A program made the translations under genes and the position numbers. A stretch of DNA of 64,000 bases from Armigeres subalbatus. Taxonomy: Eukaryota; Arthropoda; Insecta; Diptera; Culicidae. Under the pieces are notes generated by a model that saw nothing but the letters and a program-made list of their open reading frames with translations, did no database searches and was not told the DNA's origin. Location of the stretch: the NCBI RefSeq assembly GCF_024139115.2, contig NC_085139.1, positions 3,419,470 through 3,483,469 of the forward strand. Direction: 5' to 3'. Positions 21,736-31,712 of this stretch are shown here, in pieces (within the stretch, counting starts at the first letter, position 1; every line of letters begins with the position of its first letter).

Positions 21736-22440
21736 TCTTCGTTGTGGGAAATATGAAGAGCGGCTCAAAAGGTATTTTAGTTACCAGATAAAGATTGTCG
21801 TCGCTGTCCAGAATATCTTTTGCTGGCGAGGATAGGGGATCTAGATGTCAATGGAGGAAAAATACATACGATTTGACAGTTAGGTACCACCAGGGAATCA
21901 ACTTTTTTGGAATACGCCTGCGACAAAAGAGAACCAACGACAAAGCTTTGCTTTTGTCGGAGATAATAATGACAAATATCCGAAAAATTTTGTCAGCAAC
22001 AAAAAAGAAGACAATCTTGTTGCCAACTTTTCATCCCGTTATTTTGCATTATTTCTAGTGAAAATTTCGGTTTTATGATATCATAGTTTCTGCTTCTATG
22101 GGAATATTCGAGAATCGAACAATGATTAAAAAATTAGCAGCGTATTTTCGGAAATATCAGAGCACGCAAGGCGAATGATTCTTGTCATATTGTGTTCGGG
22201 TTCTGATAAAGGTTTGTCGCTAGGTGCGTTTGTCAGTAACAAACTTTGTTGAATATAAAGAGTATATTGTTAGGCGTTGCTCGAATATTGATTCCCTGGG
22301 TACCACACATGTTTCGGACAGCAGAACAAAGGGGACCGAAGCGACAATCTTTATCTTTATCTAACTAAAATATCTTTTAGCGTCTCTCTTTGAGAGAATC
22401 CGTTTGTCTCAATGTGCCTCTTTGAGGAGCATCATTTTTG
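21724..22440. mobile_element. MITE with long inverted arms, split by a small hAT-type element
   Basis: aaggtattttagtta and gataaagattgtcg on the left are answered by gcgacaatctttatctttat and ctaactaaaatatctttt on the right. The interior (tatcttttgctggcgaggat, gatgtcaa, acatgtttcgg) is shared with 60056-60248. The outer limits are approximate because the flanks also pair. Confidence 0.7.
21891..22298. mobile_element. 408-bp hAT-type non-autonomous element
   Basis: Ends cagggaatcaa (21891) and ttgattccctg (to 22298) are inverted repeats. The 8-bp duplication ggtaccac lies at 21883-21890 and 22299-22306. The related MITE at 60056-60248 reads aggtacccaacatgtttggg with no insert, giving the empty site. 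Confidence 0.85.
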
Positions 22441-23271
22441 TTGATCTTCCCAACTGGACGTACAGAGAAATGAGAACACACTTCTGTCATACCATCGCTA
22501 CCCGCACAATAGCCGCATTCGCATCTTTATGAGACCAGCATGAGAATAAGGGCCGTGTATAGCATCCATGAACAGGTAGAAATGAACACCATTCTATCTT
22601 TACATTAATTATTTACTGCTTCTAAGCAACAGGCGGCTTGATGTAGGCAATTCTACATTTATCTGGTTAGCAATTACAATTTGGATTGCAAAGAGATTAT
22701 TGACGAAATTATCTTATACTAGGCGAACCTGCCAGTTGATTCAAAAGTATAAGATTACTAATGTCGTTACTGTTTGCGTGACTAACATGTAGGTTACTTC
22801 GACCTGGCAGCCAAAGTACCGGCACTACATGTGTCAAACCGATGTTGGTGAAGAAACAAAACATGCACTACAACATGATGCATAAATTATTGCCAATTGA
22901 AACTTGTTGAAGCATAATTTGGCAAACTAATTCAATTGACTACAGCGCTACTAGCGTTGTAGTACTTATGCTTATACTAACCTGCCCGATCTCGATCAGG
23001 TTTGATTTTTGATCTGTCAATCATTCAATCGATTGAGGCGTCGCACTCTAGATCAATTTCAGTTCGAGTTTGATAGCACAGAAGAGCCCAAAACGATTCG
23101 ATTGGTGAGTAAATGTTGCAAATCGACCAACCCGTTCGTAAGTTATAATGCCTCAAAGGAAAAGGCACCAAGACCTTCTTCAAAATATTGTGTAAACGCG
23201 TTAAAATGCGTGAGGCCCCAGATCCGCATAAAAAGGAAGCCTCATATTAAACCGCATGAAAAGCGACTCCA
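22441..23271. other. Intergenic, no gene seen
   Basis: An open frame at 23009-23374 (121 codons) runs into the foldback arm at 23272 and shows no known domain. I do not call it a gene. Confidence 0.4.
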
Positions 23272-23906
23272 GTGCACTATGGTCCAGGATACAGATTTAC
23301 GCGGAAAGATGAATTTTACGCCAAAACTGTATTTTTTAGAAAAAACTGTTGTTCTACAAAATTGTTTGAAATAGTAAGGCCATCATTATGGTTTTACCAA
23401 AAAATAGGGTGGCCCATCATATAAAAAAAATTAGGAAATATTTTTTTTATTTCTTGGAATATTGATATGTTATGTTCTACAAAGTTGTAGCGTAGCTTAT
23501 TCCAATCAATTTTGCTAAAAAAACTTTTTCTGTAGCTCTTAAGTTGGCTGTTTTAGAGCAATTTTACCTAATTGGATTAGGGTGTACCTCAAAAAAACAG
23601 TATTTTTGATCTAATTTTTTTGTTTTAGATTTCTCGAAAAAGTCGTCTTCAGGTGACTTTTAGAGCTCAAAAAAATGCAACTTTTGATGGGTAAATATGC
23701 AGAATATCTTTTTCTGACCAAAAGTTATAATCGTTTTTCTGTCAAAATTACATTTTTTTCATAAGTTGATATCTCCGGTTAGGGCAGACCAAAAAAATAT
23801 GTTTACACGGCATTTAAAAGATAAATTAATATTCTTCATTATGTCAAAAAATTGGGGATATGTTATTTTTTTATCTCAAGTTTTATCAATTTTACTAAAA
23901 CCATGT

Positions 23907-24540
23907 TTTTTCAAATAAATTAATATAACTCGACAACGGAAAAAGATACAGACGATATTCTTATAGCAAAACACGCGTTGTAAAAAGCCCCAAAAGTCTT
24001 CAGAAGATGACATTCGTGAGAAATGAAAAATAAAAAATCTACAGCTCTAACACTTTTTATAAGTTTTATCATTATCATCGTATTGCAAGATTTACGAGAA
24101 AACATGCATTTTCGGTCTGAAGCATACTTTTAAGAAACAAAATTTGTTCTACAAAGTTGTTCTGGATACTTTGGCCCTTGTTATAGAGTTACCGAAAAAT
24201 AGCGTGGGCCATTTTATAAAAATGTAAAATTTTCATTTTTTTTATTTCGCGGAATATTGACGTAAAATGTTCTACAAAGTTGTAGCGCAGCTTTTTCCAA
24301 TCAACTTTTCTATATAAACTTTTTATGTAGCTCTTAAGCTCACTTGTTTAGAGTAATTTTACTTACCAGGATTAGGGTGTCCCTCAAAAAACAAGATTTA
24401 TGATCTGCTCATTTCATTTTTTATTTTTCACGGATGTCATCTTCTGAAGACTTTTGGGGCTTTTCAAAACGCGTGTTTTGCTATAAGAATATCGTCTGTA
24501 TCTTTTTCCGTTGTCGAGTTATATCAATTTATTTGAAAAA
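23907..24540. repeat. Inner inverted pair within the foldback core
   Basis: 23907-24032 (actcgacaacggaaaaagat, agtcttcagaagatgacatt) is the reverse complement of 24412-24540 (atgtcatcttctgaagactt, tttttccgttgtcgagttat). The loop between them repeats, in direct order, motifs of the outer arm (tctacaaagttgtagcgcag), so the core is built from the same family. Confidence 0.85.
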
Positions 24541-26102
24541 ACCCAGATTAATCCACCTAGCGGTGATGGTGCCTTTCTCGACCTTCGTAAAATGTGTTTG
24601 CTTGAAAGTAGATGAGCTAGTAGCTAAGACTTTTTTTTCCTTTTCCAATCTTTTTGATGTACATACCCCTGTTGTATTTTACCCAGTTATATATTTTAAG
24701 GATATCACATTTGGATGTTTGTTAAACTGAAGCTCTGACTACACAAAAAGAAAATGAAAATGCCATTCCCATCAAGCGAGCGGAGGGCAATATTTGTTAT
24801 GATATAAATCTCGTGGCCGTTCTTCTGCCAAACTCCCGTATGAAGAGGGAGGGAAGTGTATCAGTGTGGAAGCATCCGATAGTTCGTTTTCGGAGAGAAA
24901 TTATAGCCTTTCGGTACAACTTTGTAGCACAAGAAAGGCAAAAAGTATTTTGGCCATATTTTCTAAGGTAATAGTCCAAGCTGGCCAATTTTCAATAGAA
25001 AATAATAGAATAGGATTTCGCGTCCAATGCAATTTGTTATGAGTAAATCGATTGAGGGTAAGTGCATTAAAAATGAGCTAGACTTTTTTACGCGCTTTTT
25101 TATAACATAAAGCATTTTGGCCATAATTTTTGTGCCCATAGTCCGATCTTCCAAATTTTCAATAGAAAACAAAACGACAGGATCCTGCGTCGAATGAAAT
25201 TTGTTGCAAGCAAATCGGTTGAGGATAAGTACCAAAAAAGTGAGCTAAACTTTTTGCACTTTTGGTACGCGCGCACACATACATACACACACAGAGACAT
25301 CATCTCAGTTCATCGAGCTGAGTCGATTGGTATATAACACTATGGGTCTCCAGGTCTTCTGTAAAAGTTTGGTTTTGGAGCGAACATATAGCCTTTTTGT
25401 ATACTTTGTAAACAAAAGGCAAAAATGGTGTTTCGGCCATAACTTCTGATCCCATATTTCGATCTGGCCAAATTTCAATAGGAAACAATGGGATAGGAAT
25501 CTGCGTCGAATGCAACTTGTTGCGTGTAAATCGATCAAGGTTAGGTGTCCGAAAAATAGGTTACATTTTTCTTTTCTGATTTTTCTATTTAAAAAAGGTG
25601 GTTTGGCCATAACTTCCGATTCCATAGTCCGACCTGGTCAATTTTCAATAGGAAACAATGGGAAAGGATTCTGCGTCGAATGCAATTTGTTGCGAGCAAA
25701 TCTGTTTAGGATAAGTGCCCGAAAAATGAGTGACATTTTTTACGCGATTTTTACGTATAAATTTGTATTTTGGCCATAATTTCCGATCCCATAGTCCGAC
25801 CTGGCCAATTTTCAATAGGAAACAATGGGAAAGGATTCTGCATCGAATGCAATTTGTTGCGAGCAAATCGGTTGAGGATAAGTGCCCGAAAAATGAGTGA
25901 CATTTTTTACGCGATATTTACGTATAAATTTGTATTTTGGCCATAACTTCCAATCCCATAGTCCAACGTGGCCAATTTTCAATAGGAAACAATGGGAAAG
26001 GATTCTGCGTCAAATGCAATTTGTTGCGAGCAAATCGGTTGAGGATAAGTGCCTAAAAAATGAGTGACATTTTTTGAGTCGTTTTGTGCGCACACACACA
26101 CA

Positions 26103-26148
<46 letters not shown>

Positions 26149-26278
26149 TCACCTCAATTCGTCGAACTGAGTCGATTGGTATATAACACTATGGGTCTCC
26201 GGGCCTTCTATAAAAAGTTTGTTTTTGGAGCGATCATATAGCCTTTACCGTATACTTAGTATACGAGAAAGGCAAAAA
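24541..26278. mobile_element. MITE-like element with six or more 167-bp monomers, copy 2
   Basis: It starts acccagattaatccacctag exactly as copy 1 and ends atacgagaaaggcaaaa. Monomer starts (gtattttggccataac type) lie at about 24944, 25111, 25430, 25599, 25765 and 25932, so adjacent spacing is 166-169. (CA)n tracts at 25270-25292 and 26090-26146 precede gagctgagtcgattggtata. Internal element ends near 24940 and 25420 indicate that two or three elements are joined head to tail. Confidence 0.82.
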
Positions 26279-26864
26279 TAACATATTTCCAATTTTTTGA
26301 CATAATGAATATTAATTTCTCTTTTAGATGCCGTGTAAACATATTTTTTTGGTCTGCCCTAACCGGAGATATCAACTTATGAAAAAAATGTAATTTTGAC
26401 AGAAAAATGATTATAACTTTTGATCGGAAAAAGATATTGTGCATATTTACCCATCAAAAGTTGCATTTTTTTGAGCTCTAAAAGTCACCTGAAGACGACT
26501 TTTTCGAAAAATCTGAAACAAAAAAATTAGATCAAAAATACTGTTTTTTTGAGGTATACCCTAATCCAATTAGGTAAAATTGCTCTAAATCAGCCAACTT
26601 AAGAGCTACAGAAAAAGTTTTTTTAGCAAAATTGATTGGAATGAGCTGCGCTTTGTAGAACATAACATGTCAATATTCTCAGAAATAAAAAAAATATTTT
26701 CTAATTTTTTTTATATGATGGGCCACCCTATTTTTTGGTAGAACCATAATGATGGCTTTACTATTTCGAACAATTTTGTAGAACAACAGTTTTTTCTAAA
26801 AAATATAGTTTTGGCGTAAAATTCATCTTTCCGCGTAAATCTGTATGCTGGACCATAGTGCAGT

Positions 26865-27481
26865 GTATATCGTTTTGACCGATTAATACAAGATTTGTTC
26901 GACTGCTTCAATTTTGAATGAAAATTATTAAGCTCTTCTAAGGGAATGTCTTCAACGTGTAAAAATGAAATGGAACAGTCCTAAACACGCATTATGACAG
27001 TGATTGAATGGTTTTCTAAACAAACACGATAAATACAATAACCTACTGGCTTCCGTTGGATTATAATTATAATTATCATAAATTTATACGCCACCACCAA
27101 TTCCGTCCCTCGGAAAGAGGCTCAAAGATACTCAATGAGCAACTTTTTCCTGACCTCATTGAGTCAAACCATTTAGTTATCATTGAGAAGTGAATATAAT
27201 ATTTCGGATCTACACGAAAAAGAGAGAAACGCAAAAGTACAAAAGAGAAGAGCAAAGATTCATGTGTCGAGAGCAGTGATCATTTTTTTCTTCTCTTGAT
27301 AAGTGAAAAGTAAGGTAAAAATTGGAATTTTTTAACTTCATCTCTATTCCTTCTCCTTCCTTTTTCTGATTACCTTGAGAAAATAGAAGTGAAAATGCGA
27401 AGTGCGGAGTTAAAGGTAAGTGAGAAGTTAAAGATAAACAGTGAGAAAAAACATTTCATTTCTCACTCCTCACTCACAAAT
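26865..27481. other. Intergenic, no gene seen; purine-rich at 27180-27460
   Basis: Short stretches of gagaagtgaaaagtaag-type sequence appear near 27185, 27300 and 27385-27460, related to the purine minisatellite at 19446. No gene is recognised. Confidence 0.4.
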
Positions 27482-27531
27482 TTAACTATTCAGCCAAACG
27501 GCATTCGGCCAAATGGTATTCTGTCAAATGC
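27482..27531 (-). repeat. TTCGGCCAAATGG motif block
   Basis: tttaactattcagccaaacg then gcattcggccaaatggtatt is the reverse complement of the block at 51782-51866. As there, it adjoins purine-rich gaagtgagaag-type DNA. Confidence 0.7.
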
Positions 27532-28435
27532 CCTAAACCATATTTTACATGTTATGAAAACTGTTATTAAGATATTTTGGAAGAAAAACATAAATGTGTT
27601 CTCTATCACGATACCTTCCTATTTGGATGGTCTCTTCAATATCGAGTAAAGGCCCCCACGCAATACAGCGGAACGGCGACGGAAGCAGCAGATTTGACAG
27701 ATGGCCCATATATTTTCTGTCAAATTTTGCATTTGAGGCTTAAGGGAGAGTTCACTGTATAAACAAAAGTCAAACTATTGAAATTTTACATGAGACGCTT
27801 CAAAGCATTTAAGCGTCAAAATGTAGGCAATCAATTTTGGGAAGTCTTAACTGCAACAGCACTAAGTCGAATCCAACAGATGGAATTTAGAAATGCATCA
27901 TTACCACTGGGAAATAAATTTGGGTTTTTAGGTGAAAATTTTAAATTGTCGTATCCAACAAGTTTTATATTTTGAGTTATGCCAGTTTTTTTAAACCATT
28001 GACATACATACACAGATAAAAATATGTTGTGATTTTAAATGTATTTTCATGCACATATTTGGAGCATGCAAATGAACGTATCAATCGATTTAACTGTTCT
28101 TTCAAATCGAAATAAATTTAAACCGTGCTTCCTTGTGAAATTCAATTAAATTTAATTGAATATCGAGTGTTTATGCATTTGATGGGATTAGTTGCAATTT
28201 AACACGTCGTTGAATTTAAAAAATCATTTGCTGTGTATGTAAGTAATCAAATATATTATCTTCTAATATTCAAGCATGACGGTAAATAAGTCTTATTCTC
28301 ATTTGCGATTTCATGAAATATCAAGTCTATATAATCATAATTCGTTTATATTTGTATATTTAATTCAACAATAATGTAATCGTTTTACCCACGCATCCCC
28401 GCCCATTCATCTATTTTTAAAGTTCTTTCACTTAC
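27532..28435 (-). other. Intron (proximal part) of the HEXIM gene; no exon seen
   Basis: This AT-rich segment lies immediately downstream of the HEXIM splice donor and should be intronic. I found no acceptor followed by a coiled-coil-coding exon here. The short open frames at 27389-28013 show no domain. Confidence 0.5.
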
Positions 28436-28440
28436 CCAGG
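28431..28440 (-). promoter_or_regulatory. Splice donor of the HEXIM exon
   Basis: The minus strand reads cctgg|gtaag, with the G of GT at 28435. It interrupts the leucine-zipper-like coding sequence in phase 1. Reading through adds only G-K before a stop, which supports splicing. Confidence 0.8.
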
Positions 28441-29408
28441 TTCTCAGTAGTGAGCTCCCGAATCCTTTCCTCCAGCCGCCGTCGATCTATTGCTGCCACA
28501 GGCGGTGCAGCCAAAGACGCCACCACCGCGCCTCCCTCGGTTGCATCTTTTGCCGTAGTCGTCGTCATCGTCGTCGCCGTTGCAATATTCACAGCACTTT
28601 CGTTTTCCTCCTTGATGGGGAGCGATTTGGCGGCGTTGTAGCGTCGCGTGACTTGCTCATAGTTGGCCTCCAGCTGCAAGTACTCCTGTATCAGCTGGCT
28701 CTTGCTGAGCCCTTCCAACCGTTCCGAGCGCGCGTCCTCGTACACGCTGGAGAACTCCTTGGTGAGGAATTCCTCTTCGTCCTCTGGTAGTGAGTAGAAA
28801 TAATTTTCTTCTGAATCTATAGAAAAACTAGAATCACGGGTTCTACCTGAGGGCGTTAGGACGTGGGGCATGTGGTCTTCCATCAGGAAGCGATTGGTGT
28901 TGTATGGCACTAGCGGTGGCTGATCGGACAACATAAATGGGTCCGTTATGCTGATCATCCTAGAACTTCCAGCGGTCAATCTGGTCAACTTGACGCGACG
29001 TTTGTTAGCCGCGGTTGTCCGCAATAAGGGAACATGGAACTTCCATTGGGACTTCGAGTAAGGTCGCGAACTAGTCGACCGTTTACCACGCTTGGTTTTG
29101 CCGCGGCGCGTTTTACGTTTACTGTTGTTTTTGTCACTACCATCGCTGTTGTGTTCCGTCGCTTTTCCACCCCCGGGGGACATAACCAACCCACCACCGA
29201 CGACTCGAACAGTGGGAGAAGCAACCGAATCGTTCGCATCCACACTCATCGTTCGGGTTTCTCTCACCGTGCCGATAGTTCGTTCGGACACCACACCGAG
29301 CGCTGCTGCCGCTGTTCCGATCATTTCGGTTTCGTCGGCAGCAGTCTCCGCTCCGGTTGTAGCAAACTGCGCTAAACCGATATTTTTTTCAACGTCCTTT
29401 GTCGACAT
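28436..29408 (-). CDS. HEXIM: HEXIM homologue (P-TEFb/7SK snRNP inhibitor), first coding exon
   Basis: HEXIM proteins bind 7SK-type RNA in the nucleus and hold P-TEFb (CDK9-cyclin T) inactive, restraining transcription elongation. From ATG 29408 this exon encodes 324 codons plus one base, ending at a good donor (ctgg|gtaagt). Residues 97-110 form a Lys/Arg-rich RNA-binding-type stretch (KRKTRRGKTKRGKR), followed by PYSKSQWK at 116-123. The hallmark inhibitory segment is VPYNTNRFLMEDH at 167-179, matching vertebrate PYNT-x-FLM-DDH. An acidic patch lies at 200-213. Next is EFLTKEFSSVYEDARSERLE (213-232), then SKSQLIQEYLQLE, the start of the cyclin-T-binding coiled coil. A low-complexity Thr/Ala insert (275-305) separates it from RRLEERIRELTTENL, which continues into the next exon. 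That exon was not found. The N-terminal 95 residues are unlike vertebrate HEXIM. Family identity is strong; exact transcript structure is unknown. Confidence 0.9.
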
Positions 29409-30300
29409 TTTGCCTCTTTTCCAAAACCTCTGTCAATCGCTCAAAATCACACACACAAATTTTGCACCAATGTGTCTATAGGTCGGGCCGAAAATTGCAC
29501 ACTCGTTCCGAAATCAATGAAATCAAATTCAATTTTGAGGCTGTCGCCATTTCTCACTGTACCTCTAAGCCTAGTACGACTGTTGGTCGGTAGTGGCGCT
29601 GTTTCACTACCGCAGCAACCGAGAAAAAATATCTCCAACCAGGGTTGAATCCGCCGGATTTGCGAACACCAAAATGCGATTGAAATGGATAAGCCCACAC
29701 AATATAATCAATCACTTCTAATAGATACAATTTAATCGCTAATCAAAGCAAACGTGACCGTTATTTGATCCCCTTGGGAACTACAACACTGAATCCGCAC
29801 TGTATCCAAAGCCGAGCCCGACGAAGGAGCTTCAAATAAATCACACTTTTATTATTGCTGTTATTCCTCTGTCCTGTTCCACACTCCGCTGAAATAGAGC
29901 TCTAGCGCTCCGGTCGCCTGCTTGGTGCAACGTCGCCTTCGAAGCAAAATACACTCTTCTTGTTCAACACACACACGATGTAGTTCTTCACACTGGTGTC
30001 TGCGGACAAAATATTCCGTTTGGATTATCGCACTGCACTGACATGCTCTCGCGTTCGTTTCTCGAAACGAAATGATTGTGGGGATGAACCGAACAACAGT
30101 TCGGACGCACCCAACCGACCAACAGCCAAGAAAACAACAAACAACAACAACAGTTACTCGCCCGTTCGTTGTTCAGTTCACTTTGCAAAGTGAAGTGTGA
30201 GAGGAAAGCCGGTGATCGCTCTCTCGAAATATTTCGGTTATCTTCGTAGATCGTTCGGTGGATGCACACCGGCTGAACTATGGAATAAGCAATAAATTGT
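29409..30300 (-). promoter_or_regulatory. HEXIM: HEXIM 5' untranslated/promoter region
   Basis: The region upstream of the HEXIM start is less AT-rich than its surroundings and free of recognisable transposons. This suits a 5' UTR and core promoter. I cannot place a transcription start or TATA box. Open frames here (29399-29698, 29988-30269) show no domain. Confidence 0.45.
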
Positions 30301-30349
30301 GCCCATATAATTGCAATATTACCTTGAAATTCAAGGTAGAATATGAAAT

Positions 30350-30503
30350 CTCGCTTAACTTTTCAAAAGGTCCTAAGTAACATTTTTTCATGATTTAATT
30401 TGAGTATTGCAATCAACAGATTAACATGAAATACGTTGATTGCATTATTCAGATTAAATCATGAAAAAAATGTTACTTAGGACCTTTTGAAAAGTTAAGC
30501 GAG
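30350..30503. repeat. 154-bp hairpin (palindromic MITE-like)
   Basis: ctcgcttaacttttcaaaag, gtcctaagtaacattttttc and atgattta on the left are mirrored by taaatcatgaaaaaaatgtt and acttaggaccttttgaaaag on the right. Even the inner gattgca pair matches. No clear target duplication is seen. Confidence 0.88.
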
Positions 30504-30642
30504 AAATGTTTGAATTTAGCGTTTAATTTAATCTTTTTATGCCATTCAAAATTTCGTTGGATGTCAGCTAATTACATCGTCTTCAAGTACACTCCAATGT
30601 GCCTGTTTTATTGAAACTTTTTCCATGGAACGCTTCAAACAA

Positions 30643-30674
<32 letters not shown>

Positions 30675-30687
30675 TTATTAATGTGTT
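30643..30687 (-). mobile_element. 45-bp poly(A)-tailed retro-insertion
   Basis: A perfect 13-bp duplication, acgcttcaaacaa, flanks it at 30630-30642 and 30688-30700. On the minus strand it is aacacattaataaagtttaa plus an A run. It is a minimal 3' end of the same non-LTR family as 11832-11893. Confidence 0.85.
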
Positions 30688-30700
30688 ACGCTTCAAACAA

Positions 30701-31390
30701 GCTATTAGCCTATTAGTGTACATTACGTACTGTTTATTGCTTTCTTAAAATAATCAGATCCAGGTTAATCCAAATTTGTATTTTTTACCCTCCTGCTTCA
30801 GAGGGCGATTCGACTATACTTTAGATTTGGATTTTATTGACCCATGTTCAGAAGTAGCTCAAAACCACTGACAGATCCTCTCCACAGTCGGATTTTTTTA
30901 ATTCGATAGAGTCGATGGTGATTCCGCCTATTGATCAACCAAACGATTTCGTCAAATGTTTTCTCACAGTCTAAAGTTCTGAAAAATATTAGAAAATACT
31001 ACCGTTCGGACCCAGTCGGGATAGTTTCAAACAGGGTTGTTGTGGAGGTGCGATTAAAAAAATTTAGTTGAGTTTCCGGACAGCAAACAAATGGAAAACA
31101 GATACAATGCCTTGAAAGACGGTTATCAAAGGGTCCTACGTTATACGACAAGTTGAGATAGCAGATTGCTGACTATCTTTCCGCAAAACAATCAAAAGGG
31201 AGTTGAAAGAGACCGTGCCAAATCATATTCGGTGCTACGTGCGACTGCAAACAAATTTCAAGAGTTGGAAAGGCGATTTTAGAAAACCTCTATGTGGACG
31301 AATACTTTGATATTTAGTGTTGATAGCATCCATGAAGCAGCATAGAGCTCGCAACGGAAGTCAAAATGTTAGATCAATACGGCTTGACAC
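30701..31390. other. Target region of the copia element, left side
   Basis: No gene is recognised. The insertion interrupts this region at gacac (31386-31390). Joining it conceptually to 36103 onward gives no long open frame. Confidence 0.4.
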
Positions 31391-31691
31391 TGACGGATGG
31401 AGATCAGGCGGACCAGTGGAAGCTGTTAGGGTAATTCGGTCGCGGAATAAACGAAATAACTCGCGAAAAATACGGATTAGAAATAGAACTTTATTTATAT
31501 ACGTCTGGTCGGAAAACACGTTTCAGTTGAATGAAAAAATATGCTGATGCAATCGGCAGCTGTCAAAAAGCTGTTCAAGGCTGAGGGCCAGAAGGTGCGC
31601 ACTATTGCGCGGTGCACTGGTGTTGTAGTTGCAGGGTGGGGATCACGGTGAAGTACACTAGGTGAGGAACAAGCAGTGCTCCCGTTCCACA
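31391..31691 (-). repeat. 3' LTR of the copia element
   Basis: On the minus strand it runs tgtggaacggg...ccatccgtca (TG...CA ends). It carries aataaag near 31490, a candidate poly(A) signal. It is identical to the 5' LTR except at the atttatatac versus atttgtatac position. Confidence 0.95.
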
Positions 31692-31700
31692 CTCCCCCTC
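31692..31700 (-). promoter_or_regulatory. Polypurine tract of the copia element
   Basis: gagggggag on the minus strand abuts the 3' LTR exactly, where plus-strand DNA synthesis would be primed. Confidence 0.85.
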
Positions 31701-31712
31701 AATGCGATGTCC

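Larger units (their letters stand above)
23272..26864. repeat. Large foldback: 600-bp inverted arms around a 2.4-kb core
   Basis: The left arm is about 23272-23872 and the right arm about 26275-26864. The two match as reverse complements along their length. Checked anchors are actatggtccaggatacaga with ggaccatagtgcag, aatagggtggcccatcatat with atgatgggccaccctatttt, and atctccggttagggcagacc with ggtctgccctaaccggagat. The core contains a second inverted pair and a tandem-repeat element. A transcript would form a very long double-stranded hairpin. Confidence 0.92.

Noticed and set aside
23009..23374. 121-codon ORF as a gene
   Set aside because: Its second part is the left foldback arm, and it ends within that repeat without any domain.
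26090..26146. (CA)n tract as an independent regulatory feature
   Set aside because: It is part of the tandem-repeat element and appears in the same place in each copy.
28450..29481. Plus-strand ORFs over the HEXIM exon
   Set aside because: The minus strand has the HEXIM motifs, the correct start and a splice donor; the plus frames show no domain.
30701..31390. Transposase gene interrupted by the copia element
   Set aside because: Joining the two flanks at gacac gives no continuous frame or recognisable motif.
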